Below the pieces are notes generated by a model. The model saw only the letters and a list, made by a program, of their open reading frames with translations, was not told the DNA's origin and made no database searches. Of a stretch of 64,000 bases of DNA, positions 19,606 through 27,360 are shown piece by piece. The stretch is from Lentibacillus amyloliquefaciens (GTDB taxonomy: Bacteria > Bacillota > Bacilli > Bacillales > Amphibacillaceae). The DNA is taken from assembly GCF_001307805.1 (NCBI RefSeq), contig NZ_CP013862.1:3534001-3598000 (forward strand). The letters are read 5' to 3'. Position numbers and translations under genes: made by a program. Position 1 is the stretch's first letter. Every line of letters begins with the position of its first letter.

Positions 19606-20283
19606 ATGAGACGTTTTTGGCGGACAAAACAGAAACCGGATGTGAAAAGGAATATTGTGTTCGTGCTCGTGAACGGATATCTTTTGCTGCTGACGGTGGC
19701 ACTATTAACCTCGCCGACAACGGCATATTTTACCGATTCAACTGTCATTGAAGGAAATATAGCTGCGGGTGAGTTTGCTTCTGAAGAAAATGAAGCGAAA
19801 GCAGATAAGGGTGATCAGGAAACCGTGCAGTCAGAAACAGATCAGGAAAGTGAATCCGAACAAGCGGATCAAAGTGACGAGGCAACTCAGCCGGAAAAAA
19901 ACGGAGAGGATTCAGATGTGAACGATGAAGGCGACACGGATCAGGAAAAATCGGAAAACAATGAACAGCCGGATGCCGGTAAGGATGAAGGAAAGGAGGA
20001 TGAAGAAGGCCAAACAGAAAAGGAGAATCCGGAAAACCAGGATGCAGGTGAACAAACAAACGAGACAAATCCGGAAAATCAGGATGAAGACGGACAAACA
20101 GAAGAGGAAAATCCGGAAAAGCTGGAGACGGACACTGAAACTAAAAAAGGAAACCCGGATAAACAGGATGACCAAGGAAAATCTAATGACAATGGAAAAG
20201 AAGCAGCGGAAACAGGTACGTCTTCAACATCCGATTCGAACACAAATCAGGACGGAACAAAGGATGACAGCACAAACGCGTGA
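19606..20283 (+). CDS. tapA: TapA-like exported acidic protein of the TasA fibre operon
   Basis: A 225-residue protein. A hydrophobic segment (about 18-40) ends in TSPTTAYFTDS, the SipW-type cleavage context also found in TapA and TasA. Everything after about residue 55 is low-complexity and very acidic, with a degenerate 14-residue repeat over about four units (Q-T-x-E-x-N-P-E-N-Q-D pattern). It lacks the cysteines and the conserved C-terminal region of B. subtilis TapA, so the assignment rests on the N-terminus and the position before sipW and tasA. It may anchor or nucleate TasA fibres. The start ATG follows GAGGGG. Confidence 0.7.
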   Translation: MRRFWRTKQKPDVKRNIVFVLVNGYLLLLTVALLTSPTTAYFTDSTVIEGNIAAGEFASEENEAKADKGDQETVQSETDQESESEQADQSDEATQPEKNGEDSDVNDEGDTDQEKSENNEQPDAGKDEGKEDEEGQTEKENPENQDAGEQTNETNPENQDEDGQTEEENPEKLETDTETKKGNPDKQDDQGKSNDNGKEAAETGTSSTSDSNTNQDGTKDDSTNA

Positions 20284-20312
20284 CAAAAAATTGGTATCGG
20301 GGTGATGAGTAA

Positions 20313-20885
20313 ATGAAAGGGAAACGGGTTTTGAAGGTGATGAGTCACATTATAACAACATTGTTATTCATTGTTCTGCTCGTCACCTTGTTCTCGGTCA
20401 TTGCGATGAGGGCTTCGGGAGGGGAAGCCGCTATTTTTGGTCATCAGCTTAAGTCAGTGCTGTCAGGATCCATGGAGCCGGAAATTCAAACCGGATCCAT
20501 TATAGCGATTGATGTTGCTGATGCACAGAATACGTTTCAAAAAGGCGATGTTATAACGTTTCAGACAAACGATGACGCGCTTGTGACACACAGGATTACA
20601 GAAGTGGTTGATGGGCAGTATGTGACGAAAGGGGACGCGAATGACGCACCTGACGTGGAACCGGTGACGCAGGAAAGTATTATCGGAGAGTATACCGGAT
20701 TTTCCATCCCGTATGCCGGTTATGTTATGACGTTCGCCAATTCCAGTGAAGGGGCTGCCATACTGTTAATACTTCCGGGGGTTTGCCTCATTATCTATTC
20801 CATGATAACGATTTGGCGTGCATTACGAACAATCGATCAGCCGAAAAAAGATGTGAAGAAAAATATCGAGCAAAGTGATATATAA
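20313..20885 (+). CDS. sipW: signal peptidase I of the SipW (ER) type
   Basis: A 190-residue membrane protease that removes the signal peptides of TasA and TapA. An N-terminal membrane segment (about 10-32) precedes the catalytic serine in SGSMEP; the second catalytic residue is the His of VTHRI, as in ER-type enzymes, rather than the Lys of bacterial SipS. A GDAN motif follows, and there is a second membrane segment near 148-168. Lies between tapA and tasA with short gaps. The ATG at 20313 follows GGGGTGATG. Confidence 0.93.
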   Translation: MKGKRVLKVMSHIITTLLFIVLLVTLFSVIAMRASGGEAAIFGHQLKSVLSGSMEPEIQTGSIIAIDVADAQNTFQKGDVITFQTNDDALVTHRITEVVDGQYVTKGDANDAPDVEPVTQESIIGEYTGFSIPYAGYVMTFANSSEGAAILLILPGVCLIIYSMITIWRALRTIDQPKKDVKKNIEQSDI

Positions 20886-20906
20886 ATTATGAGAGGGGAA
20901 TGTTAA

Positions 20907-21494
20907 GTGGGTATTAAAAAGCAACTGGGTATGGGAGTTATAACGGCAGCATTAGGTTTAACACTGGTCAGCGGGGGAACATATGCTTATTTCAGTTCAA
21001 GCGAGACGACAAACAATACATTTGCAGCAGGAACATTGGATCTGGCCGTGGAACCGACAACGCTCATTGAGGTGGACAGCCTGAAACCAGGTGATTCGAT
21101 CACACGAAACTTCGAATTGCAGAACAGTGGTTCATTGAACATTAACAAAGTATTGCTGGAGACTGATTACAGCGTTACTGATGCGGAAGGCGACAATACC
21201 GGCGATTTCGGCGAACATATCCAGGTTGAGTTTTTATACAATGCCGATCAGCTGAATGAAGTCATTTATGAGACAACGTTAGCGGAATTAAGCAATATGG
21301 AACCGGAAGCTGTTAATGAAGAGGTTTTCATTCCTGCGTTAGGTGAAGATGGCCTTGAGGCTGATACTGCGGATGACCTTGTTGTCAAGTTTAATTTCGT
21401 TGATAGCGGTGAAGAGCAAAATCAATTTCAGGGTGACTCATTAAATCTTGAATGGACGTTTAATGCTCAGCAAACAGCAGGCGGAGATCAGTAG
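20907..21494 (+). CDS. tasA: TasA/CalY-family biofilm fibre protein
   Basis: A 195-residue secreted protein of the TasA/camelysin family, the major protein fibre of Bacillus biofilms. The signal peptide ends in GGTYAYFSSSET, the SipW-processing context, followed by NTFAAGTLDLAVEP and the SLKPGD-x-x-x-R-x-F-x-L-x-N-x-G beta-sandwich motif. It is shorter than B. subtilis TasA (261 residues). The start is GTG at 20907, with GAGGGGA upstream. Last gene of the tapA-sipW-tasA unit; a strong terminator follows. Confidence 0.93.
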   Translation: MGIKKQLGMGVITAALGLTLVSGGTYAYFSSSETTNNTFAAGTLDLAVEPTTLIEVDSLKPGDSITRNFELQNSGSLNINKVLLETDYSVTDAEGDNTGDFGEHIQVEFLYNADQLNEVIYETTLAELSNMEPEAVNEEVFIPALGEDGLEADTADDLVVKFNFVDSGEEQNQFQGDSLNLEWTFNAQQTAGGDQ

Positions 21495-21544
21495 ACTGCC
21501 CCTGCCTGTCCCTGCCAATAGTAGCGATGACCGGCGTTTTAATA

Positions 21545-21588
21545 CCGTCGGACCAGGCTGTTGAAGTGCCCGGTCCGGCGGTTTTTTT
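21545..21588 (+). terminator. terminator of the tapA-sipW-tasA unit
   Basis: CCGTCGGACC pairs with GGTCCGGCGG (one G-U) around a 17-nt loop, followed by TTTTTTT. Confidence 0.92.
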
Positions 21589-21649
21589 ACGGAGATATGG
21601 TATCAGATGCTCTGCTGCCGGAATGGTGCTCCATTCTGTCCCCTTGTCC

Positions 21650-21737
21650 CGCGCGGCACTTGGAAAATATCGCGTAGTCCCCAACCGATTTCGCGCGACT
21701 CCCGCGCATTGATCATCAAACTTCGCACAGCTGCCCG
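21650..21737. repeat. intergenic 21-bp-period repeat array, CGCG type
   Basis: CGCG begins at 21650, 21671 and 21692 (21 bp apart), then at 21703 with CGCA at 21724, again 21 apart but shifted by 11 bp. The unit starting at 21671 resembles one at 25762 (CGCGTAGT then an ATT end). The 380-bp gap between tasA and the symporter gene otherwise contains only two terminators. Confidence 0.7.
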
Positions 21738-21828
21738 TTTCAGATCATACAACTTCCGCCCCCAAACAGTGCAGCCTCCAGACGAGAACAGTGTACTTTC
21801 ATCCAGCACTAAACCTTTTAAACAACCT

Positions 21829-21862
21829 AAAAAGCGCCCCGCTCTTAATTAAGCGAGGCGCT
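21829..21862 (-). terminator. terminator of the AgcS symporter gene
   Basis: On the minus strand AGCGCCTCGCT...AGCGGGGCGCT forms a stem with one mismatch, followed by TTTTT. Confidence 0.85.
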
Positions 21863-21874
21863 GTTTTAGCGTTC

Positions 21875-23224
21875 TCAGGCAGCTTCTTTTTTCTCCTTGG
21901 CCCGTACGTCTTTAAATCGTTTTGTTTCCTTAACAACGACTCCCGATAGGAATAAGAGCCCGATCAAGTTCGGTATAGCCATTAGCCCGTTGAAAATGTC
22001 GCCAAGATTCCAGACGACTTCCAGTGATAATGTGGCACCGGGCACGATAGCCAATACGAAAATAACACGGTAAAGCAAGGTGAAATTATCGCCAAACATG
22101 TATGTGAAACATTTTTCCCCGAAATAGCCCCAGCCTACAATAGTGGAGAAGATAAATGTCAGCAGTGTTACAGCAACGATAATGTCACCATAGCCCGGCA
22201 GCAGCAATTCGAATGACTGTGCGGTGAGCGCTGCGCCTTCTATACCACTTCCGTAAAGGTCTGCCATTGTCAGCGTGAGACCTGTAATTGTACAGACGAT
22301 AATTGTATCGATAAATACCTGTGTCATTGAAATCAGTGCCTGGCGTGCCGGCACATCTGTGCGTGCGGCTGCAGCAGCAATCCCGCCGGTACCAAGACCT
22401 GCTTCGTTGGAAAACAGCCCGCGGGCAACACCCATCCGGATAACTGTTCCAATCGCACCCCCGGCAACGGCTTCACCGGTAAAAGCGTCGGAGAAGATTA
22501 AGCTGAAAGCGCTTGGTACTGCATCGATATTTAAGAAAATAATGATAAAACCAGCTATCAGGTAAAAAACAACCATCACCGGTACGAGAATACTAACTGT
22601 GCGACCGATTGATTTGACCCCGCCGATAATAACAAGGCCCACCAGAATGGCGAAAATCACGCCGGTTATCCAGAGCGGTATGTTAAACACATCATTGGCA
22701 ACGTCTGAAGCGGCGTTTGCCTGGATCATGTTACCGATTCCGAAGATGGCCGCAAAGACTGCAAAAAAGGCAAACAAAATACCTAGCCATCTTTGTCCGA
22801 GTCCTTTTTCAATATAATACATCGGACCGCCGGACATTTCACCTTTAGCATTTGTTTGTCGATATTTCACTCCGAGAATGCCCTCGGAATATTTTGTCGC
22901 CATACCTACAAGCGCGGTAATCCACATCCAGAATACAGCACCTGGACCACCGGCGACAACTGCTGTTGCTACCCCAACGACATTACCGGTTCCAACTGTC
23001 GCAGCGAGTGCAGTCATTAGTGCCTGGAAGTGTGAAATATCACCTTTCGATTTTTTATCCTGCTTTTTAAAGGTGATGCTTAATGCATAGGGCAGCATTC
23101 GAAAAGAGAAAAACGCTAATCGAACGGTTAAGTATAACCCTGTCCCTACTAACAGGATGATCAGAGGCAATCCCCAGATGTAACCGCTTATTTGACCAGT
23201 TACATCTGCAAACCATTCGCCCAT
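21875..23224 (-). CDS. sodium:alanine/glycine symporter (AgcS family)
   Basis: A 449-residue amino-acid:cation symporter with about ten membrane helices. Family signatures are visible: TALAATVGTGNVVGVATAV, GGPGAVFWMW, GMATKYSEG, GGPMYYIEKGLG and FSNEAGLGTGGIAAAAA. It imports alanine or glycine with sodium, fitting a salt-rich habitat. The start is the ATG at 23224, with AAGGGGGA upstream; the frame continues to 23284 without a ribosome site. B. subtilis AlsT is the closest named relative I can suggest. Confidence 0.93.
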   Translation of the reverse strand: MGEWFADVTGQISGYIWGLPLIILLVGTGLYLTVRLAFFSFRMLPYALSITFKKQDKKSKGDISHFQALMTALAATVGTGNVVGVATAVVAGGPGAVFWMWITALVGMATKYSEGILGVKYRQTNAKGEMSGGPMYYIEKGLGQRWLGILFAFFAVFAAIFGIGNMIQANAASDVANDVFNIPLWITGVIFAILVGLVIIGGVKSIGRTVSILVPVMVVFYLIAGFIIIFLNIDAVPSAFSLIFSDAFTGEAVAGGAIGTVIRMGVARGLFSNEAGLGTGGIAAAAARTDVPARQALISMTQVFIDTIIVCTITGLTLTMADLYGSGIEGAALTAQSFELLLPGYGDIIVAVTLLTFIFSTIVGWGYFGEKCFTYMFGDNFTLLYRVIFVLAIVPGATLSLEVVWNLGDIFNGLMAIPNLIGLLFLSGVVVKETKRFKDVRAKEKKEAA

Positions 23225-23364
23225 TATTATTCCCCCTTGAAACAATATAGTGTACAAGGTATATGAATATTTGAAAAATGTCAATAAATCCTATAAATTA
23301 TTTCGATGATTGTTTGTCATATTTTAAAGGTAAGCGGAAAAGATACTGTAAGGAGGGAATTTTT

Positions 23365-23523
23365 ATGTCAGAACAAAATAAAAACCGTAACAAAGATAAG
23401 AATAAGCAAAATAATAAAAACAGGTTCGTGAAGCAAAAACCTGATCCTGATACGGAATTTGCTGAGGACCGGGAGTATCTTAATCTGGATAACAAGCGAA
23501 ATAAGCGGCATCGGCCGAAATGA
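23365..23523 (+). CDS. small Lys/Asn-rich protein of unknown function
   Basis: A 52-residue, very basic and hydrophilic protein: N-terminal KNRNKDKNKQ, then an acidic patch (DPDTEFAEDREY) and a basic tail (NKRNKRHRPK). The ATG at 23365 is supported by AAGGAGGG eight bases upstream, one of the best ribosome sites here. No domain is recognisable. The composition resembles small spore-associated proteins, but this is only a guess. A bidirectional terminator follows. Confidence 0.65.
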   Translation: MSEQNKNRNKDKNKQNNKNRFVKQKPDPDTEFAEDREYLNLDNKRNKRHRPK

Positions 23524-23594
23524 TTGTCGGGCATTTTGGCATTGGCCGGTTGAGACTGTCAGATTTAGTATTGCCATGTTTCGAAATGCGTCTA

Positions 23595-23637
23595 AAAAAG
23601 GTTTCAGAAGTCTTCATGACTTTCTGAAACCTTTTTG
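23595..23637. terminator. bidirectional terminator
   Basis: AAAAAGGTTTCAGAAGTC pairs with GACTTTCTGAAACCTTTTT, giving a long stem with A and T runs on both sides, between convergent genes. Confidence 0.9.
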
Positions 23638-23646
23638 GATTTGTTT

Positions 23647-24177
23647 TTATTTTTTCTGCGAGGCTGATTCCCAATAATCCCGTTGAAAAATGCACATTAG
23701 AATCCCGTCAAGATATTCTCCATTAACGAAAAAATGTTCCATCATTTTGCCTTCAGCCTGAAAGCCAGCTTTTTCATAAATATGACCGGCTTTTTCATTT
23801 GTTTTCGCTACAATTAAATAAAGTTTATGCAGGTTAAGCACGGAAAACGCGTAATCCATCGCCAATTCAGTCGCTGGTCCTGCATAACCGTTGCCTTGAT
23901 GGAGGGGGTCAATCATAATAGCAAATTCCGCATTCCGGTGGCGCTGCTCGATATCAAACAGACCAACAAAGCCCAGGCTTTCTTCATTCCCGTTTGTTAA
24001 CACAAATTCCCTATTACGGGGATTGTCCTTGTCTTTATCAAAGCTTTCTTTCAGTTGTTCCATGGACATATAAGATTCACTGAACCAATAGTTCATGACC
24101 TCCGGATTGTTGAAGAGTTTATGCAGAAACGTCAGGTCATCTTTTTCCAGTGTGCGCAAGTGTAAATTGTTTGCCAT
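23647..24177 (-). CDS. speG: GNAT acetyltransferase, SpeG-like (spermidine N-acetyltransferase)
   Basis: A 176-residue GNAT protein that would transfer acetyl from acetyl-CoA to spermidine or spermine and so limit polyamine toxicity. The SpeG-type features are NNPEVMNYWFSESYMS, the acetyl-CoA loop HQGNGYAGPA, and LNLHKLYLIVAKTNEKAGHIYEKAGF near the C-terminus. The start is the ATG at 24177, with AAGGAG upstream; the 13 extra upstream residues are not SpeG-like. Monocistronic. The substrate is inferred from similarity. Confidence 0.82.
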   Translation of the reverse strand: MANNLHLRTLEKDDLTFLHKLFNNPEVMNYWFSESYMSMEQLKESFDKDKDNPRNREFVLTNGNEESLGFVGLFDIEQRHRNAEFAIMIDPLHQGNGYAGPATELAMDYAFSVLNLHKLYLIVAKTNEKAGHIYEKAGFQAEGKMMEHFFVNGEYLDGILMCIFQRDYWESASQKK

Positions 24178-24245
24178 TTTATGTGGTCTCCTTAAGTAAT
24201 ATCTTTTCATAATCATAACAAAACCGGTTGCAGATCGACAGACCC

Positions 24246-24406
24246 TTTATCCCGCATGTAACTGGCAGTAAGACCCCCACCTCGAATTTTCGCGTATACA
24301 ATGAAGATTAGGTCGGGGGATGGCTTCCAGTAAATGTCCGATTCGTTCATCTAACAATCAGTGGGGGGAAGAAAGAAACCCCCCACTGATTGAAGTTTCA
24401 CTTTAT
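24246..24406 (+). mobile_element. bcr1-like short repeat element with TTTAT target duplications
   Basis: A 151-bp element (24251-24401) beginning CCCGC and ending GTTTCAC, flanked on both sides by TTTAT. It contains a GGCAGTAAGACCCCCAC segment and a strong 3' hairpin (AATCAGTGGGGGG...CCCCCCACTGATT, about 24354-24391). Related copies lie at 46174 and 50211. It resembles bcr1 of the B. cereus group, about 155 bp long with TTTAT duplications; that identification is from memory. It codes for no protein, so it must be moved in trans if mobile. Confidence 0.75.
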
Positions 24407-24581
24407 TAATTACAGGAAGTGACAATAGGCCGTTCTTAAAATTTAGCCGGGGCGGAGCAAAACTAAATGAATATTTGCCATTTTATTTTCAACTATATTT
24501 TATAGTATAATAGAATCATGGTTTAAATGTAAGATGCGGCTCTGACTCATTTGCTGCAATTTAAAGCGAGGGAGATTTAAG

Positions 24582-25598
24582 ATGGCAAATATAACACGGG
24601 ATTTTTTCATAGGTTTATCAAATAATCATTTTTTAAACAGCCAGGCGAAAAAATGGGGTTTTTCACTGGGAGCTGACAAATTCGTAGCCGGAACAACTGT
24701 TGACAGTGTTCTGAAAGCGGTTAAAAAATTAAACGCACAAGGCATCAGCTGTACGCTGGATAGCCTGGGTGAATTTGTTTCAGATAAAACGGAAGCCAGT
24801 CAGGCCAAGGAAAAGATTATTACCTTGCTGAATGAGATTGACAGGGAAAAATTGGACTGCCACTTATCGGTCAAATTAACCCAGCTCGGGCTCGACATAG
24901 ACCGTGACTTTTGCATTGAAAATATGAAAGAGATTCTCCGGACAGCCAAGCAGTATGATATTTTCGTCAATATTGATATGGAAGACTATGCACATTATGA
25001 CGAGACGCTGGAAGTGCTTGAAGATCTTCGCAAAGACTATGGTAATGTCGGAATCGTTATCCAATCGTATCTATACCGGGCTGAAGATGACCTGGCTGAT
25101 TTGAAGGATGTGCGCATCAGAATCGTTAAAGGGGCTTATAAAGAAAGTGAAGAGGTGGCGTATCCTGATAAAACTGATATCGACCTGAACTTTCTGGCGC
25201 TTGCAAAACAGCGGCTTTTGGGGGATACGTTCACATCAATCGGAACGCATGATCATCATATTATCAATGAATTGAAAGCGTTTGCCAAGGAAAATAATAT
25301 TGAGCATGACAAATTTGAATTTCAGATGCTTTACGGCTTCCGGAATGATCTGCAGAATAAATTGGCTGATGAAGGCTACAACTTCTGCACTTATATTCCG
25401 TTTGGCGATGACTGGTTCGGCTATTTCATGCGCAGGCTAGCTGAACGTCCGCAAAATATGAATCTTGTTATGAAGGATATGTTTTACACTGAGGACAGTA
25501 AGTTGAAAAAAGGCCCGCTTGCTGTCGGTGGTGCAGTTGCAGCAGCTTCAGCGTTAGTCTTTTGGTGTGTTAAATCAAATCGGCATCAGAAAAAATGA
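24582..25598 (+). CDS. proline dehydrogenase (FadM/PutB type) with a C-terminal membrane segment
   Basis: A 338-residue FAD enzyme that oxidises proline to pyrroline-5-carboxylate. Conserved segments are CTLDSLGEFV, LSVKLTQLGLD, VNIDMEDY, GIVIQSYLYRAEDD, RIVKGAYKE, TSIGTHD, FQMLYGF and YIPFGDDWFGYFMRRLAERPQN. After the usual end near residue 305 there is an extra hydrophobic stretch (GPLAVGGAVAAASALVFW) and a basic end, suggesting membrane attachment. The ATG follows GAGGGAG. Not adjacent to its pathway partner, whose start lies at the far end of the window. An AT-rich -10-like region lies just upstream. Confidence 0.92.
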   Translation: MANITRDFFIGLSNNHFLNSQAKKWGFSLGADKFVAGTTVDSVLKAVKKLNAQGISCTLDSLGEFVSDKTEASQAKEKIITLLNEIDREKLDCHLSVKLTQLGLDIDRDFCIENMKEILRTAKQYDIFVNIDMEDYAHYDETLEVLEDLRKDYGNVGIVIQSYLYRAEDDLADLKDVRIRIVKGAYKESEEVAYPDKTDIDLNFLALAKQRLLGDTFTSIGTHDHHIINELKAFAKENNIEHDKFEFQMLYGFRNDLQNKLADEGYNFCTYIPFGDDWFGYFMRRLAERPQNMNLVMKDMFYTEDSKLKKGPLAVGGAVAAASALVFWCVKSNRHQKK

Positions 25599-25677
25599 TG
25601 GTGAAGTACGAATCGATGCGGTGCCGTAAAGTAGTTTGTTGGGTTAATGGATTGCTTCACTCGATTAGCCTTCAACT

Positions 25678-25812
25678 CGCGATAACTCTGTCCAATTCCG
25701 CGTGATGACCGGGTGAAATCGCGCAGTACCGCATCATTTTCGCGCGGCGACATGTGAATTTCGCGTAGTTATCTGCTCAATTCGCGCAGCAACTAGTCGA
25801 TGCCGCGCGAAA
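25678..25812. repeat. seven-unit intergenic array with exact 21-bp period (CGCG type)
   Basis: CGCG occurs at 25678, 25699, 25720, 25741, 25762, 25783 and 25804, each exactly 21 bp after the last. Most units continue with T/CAG-like bases and end in AATT or ATTT; the interior diverges freely. It lies between convergent fadM-like and metI genes and is not part of a plausible coding frame. Confidence 0.9.
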
Positions 25813-25870
25813 AAAATGCAGAATTAGAACGTCTGCCTCCGGGCGGCACCTGTTAACTGAAGAGGTTCAA

Positions 25871-26980
25871 CTATTCCACCTCTAAAAACCCTTGCTCAAG
25901 GTCCTGAATCAAATCATCCGCATGCTCGATCCCGACTGACAACCGTAACAGTTCGTTGGTCAGACCGTAAGAATTGCGCTCTTCTTCAGGAATCTCGGCA
26001 TGTGTCTGTGTTGCCGGATAAGTAATCAGGCTTTCCACACCGCCAAGGCTTTCGGCAAATGTGAACAGCTTTAATGCCTGCAGAAATGGAACGACGCGGT
26101 TTTCATCCTTCAGCAAAAAGCTTACCATACCGCCTTTGCCCGGATAAAATACTTTTCTGACGAGCGGTTGTGATTTAAGATATTCTATCACTTGTTTCGC
26201 ATTCTGTTCGTGCTGGCGCATCCGTATAGGCAGTGTTTTCATACCGCGCATAACAAGCCAGCAGTCGAATGGCGACAAAGTTGATCCTGTTGAATTGTGA
26301 ATATGGGTAAGCTCTTCACTTAGTTCTTCCCCTTTGGCCACAACGACTCCGGCCAGCACATCATTATGTCCGGAAAGATATTTAGTGGCGCTGTGGATGA
26401 CAATATCGGCTCCGTCATTAATTGGTTTTTGGATATAAGGCGTATAGACCGTGTTGTCAACGATGAATAACAGGTTGTTCGCTTTTGCAACACGCGAGAC
26501 AGCAGACATATCAATGTTTGTCATAAGCGGATTCGTCGGGGTCTCGATGAAAATTGCTTGTGTGTTTGACTTGATGTGTGTTTCCAGTTGGTGCTCATCG
26601 CTGCCGTTCCAATATGTAAATTCAAAGCCCTGCTTCTGCTCGAGCAAGTCAAAATAACGATAAGATCCGCCGTATACATCACGGCATGTAATGATATGAC
26701 CTCCGCTTGTAAACAGTGAAAACGCGAGCTGAATCGCACTCATTCCGGAACTTGTTGCAAATGCCTCATCGCCGTTTTCAAGATCAGCCATTGCGTCTTC
26801 GAAAACATCGCGTGTCGGATTGCCGGTTCTTGTATAATCGTAGCCATTGCCATGCCCGACTTGACTGTGTCTATAGGAAGTGGATAAATAAATTGGGGTG
26901 CTGACGGCTTTTAAAGATTCTTCTTTCCGATTGCCAACCTGGGTAAAAACTGTTTCACTTTGATGATTTTGACAGGACAT
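25871..26980 (-). CDS. metI: cystathionine gamma-synthase / O-acetylhomoserine thiolyase
   Basis: A 369-residue PLP enzyme of the Cys/Met metabolism family, making cystathionine (or homocysteine) from an acylated homoserine. The PLP phosphate site is SSGMSAIQLAFSLF, IETPTNPLM lies near the centre, and the PLP lysine is in HSATKYLSGHNDVLAG; the C-terminus has SLGGVESLITYPA and LRLSVGIEH. The S-box riboswitch directly upstream confirms a methionine-synthesis role and favours MetI over other members. The ATG at 26980 follows AAAGGAGAGAG. No metC-like partner follows. Confidence 0.9.
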   Translation of the reverse strand: MSCQNHQSETVFTQVGNRKEESLKAVSTPIYLSTSYRHSQVGHGNGYDYTRTGNPTRDVFEDAMADLENGDEAFATSSGMSAIQLAFSLFTSGGHIITCRDVYGGSYRYFDLLEQKQGFEFTYWNGSDEHQLETHIKSNTQAIFIETPTNPLMTNIDMSAVSRVAKANNLLFIVDNTVYTPYIQKPINDGADIVIHSATKYLSGHNDVLAGVVVAKGEELSEELTHIHNSTGSTLSPFDCWLVMRGMKTLPIRMRQHEQNAKQVIEYLKSQPLVRKVFYPGKGGMVSFLLKDENRVVPFLQALKLFTFAESLGGVESLITYPATQTHAEIPEEERNSYGLTNELLRLSVGIEHADDLIQDLEQGFLEVE

Positions 26981-27027
26981 GATCTCTCTCTCCTTTGATG
27001 TTTGGTGTCTTATAAAGCTTAATAAAT

Positions 27028-27176
27028 GAAAAAAACCTCTTCCTGATAAGAAGAGGTTAACGATTACCTGTTACTTCTTATCTTAAAGCATGACGCTTAC
27101 TGGAATTGGCACAGTACTAACAGGGAGTCTGTTGCCGAGGCTTCACAGGGCCAGTCCCTCCACCTCTCTGGATAAG
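27028..27176 (-). promoter_or_regulatory. SAM-I riboswitch (S-box) with terminator, controlling metI
   Basis: On the minus strand, CTTATCCAGAGAGGTGGAGG opens the aptamer, followed by GACTGGCCC, GAAGCCTCGGCAAC and the closing GATAAG (aptamer about 27077-27176). A terminator stem AACCTCTTC...GAAGAGGTT with a T run (about 27028-27058) contains a second CTTATC that can pair with GATAAG as antiterminator. High SAM should stop transcription before metI. Confidence 0.97.
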
Positions 27177-27360
27177 AAAAAGTCACTATGGAATTTAATA
27201 ATTATTATCACTTTACAAGGGAATTCAATTGCTGTCAACAGGTGTTTGTTCCGATTGTCGCATATCCGGATAAAGCATGAAGTAAATTGCCGGCAGACAA
27301 GGATGACCGTTGTTTGGTTATGAGGGCTTGCGACAAAAAAGGCCTTCATAACAACCCACT

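Noticed and set aside
21460..21852. Several 60-80-codon frames on both strands after tasA
   Set aside because: They run through a terminator and the 21-bp repeats, where a period divisible by three keeps frames open by chance; no ribosome sites.
25678..25812. CRISPR array
   Set aside because: Only four to seven bases are conserved per unit and the period is 21 bp; no repeat of 24-40 bp, no unique spacers and no cas genes.
27090..27323. 77-codon frame in the metI leader
   Set aside because: Lies on the opposite strand of a complete S-box riboswitch.
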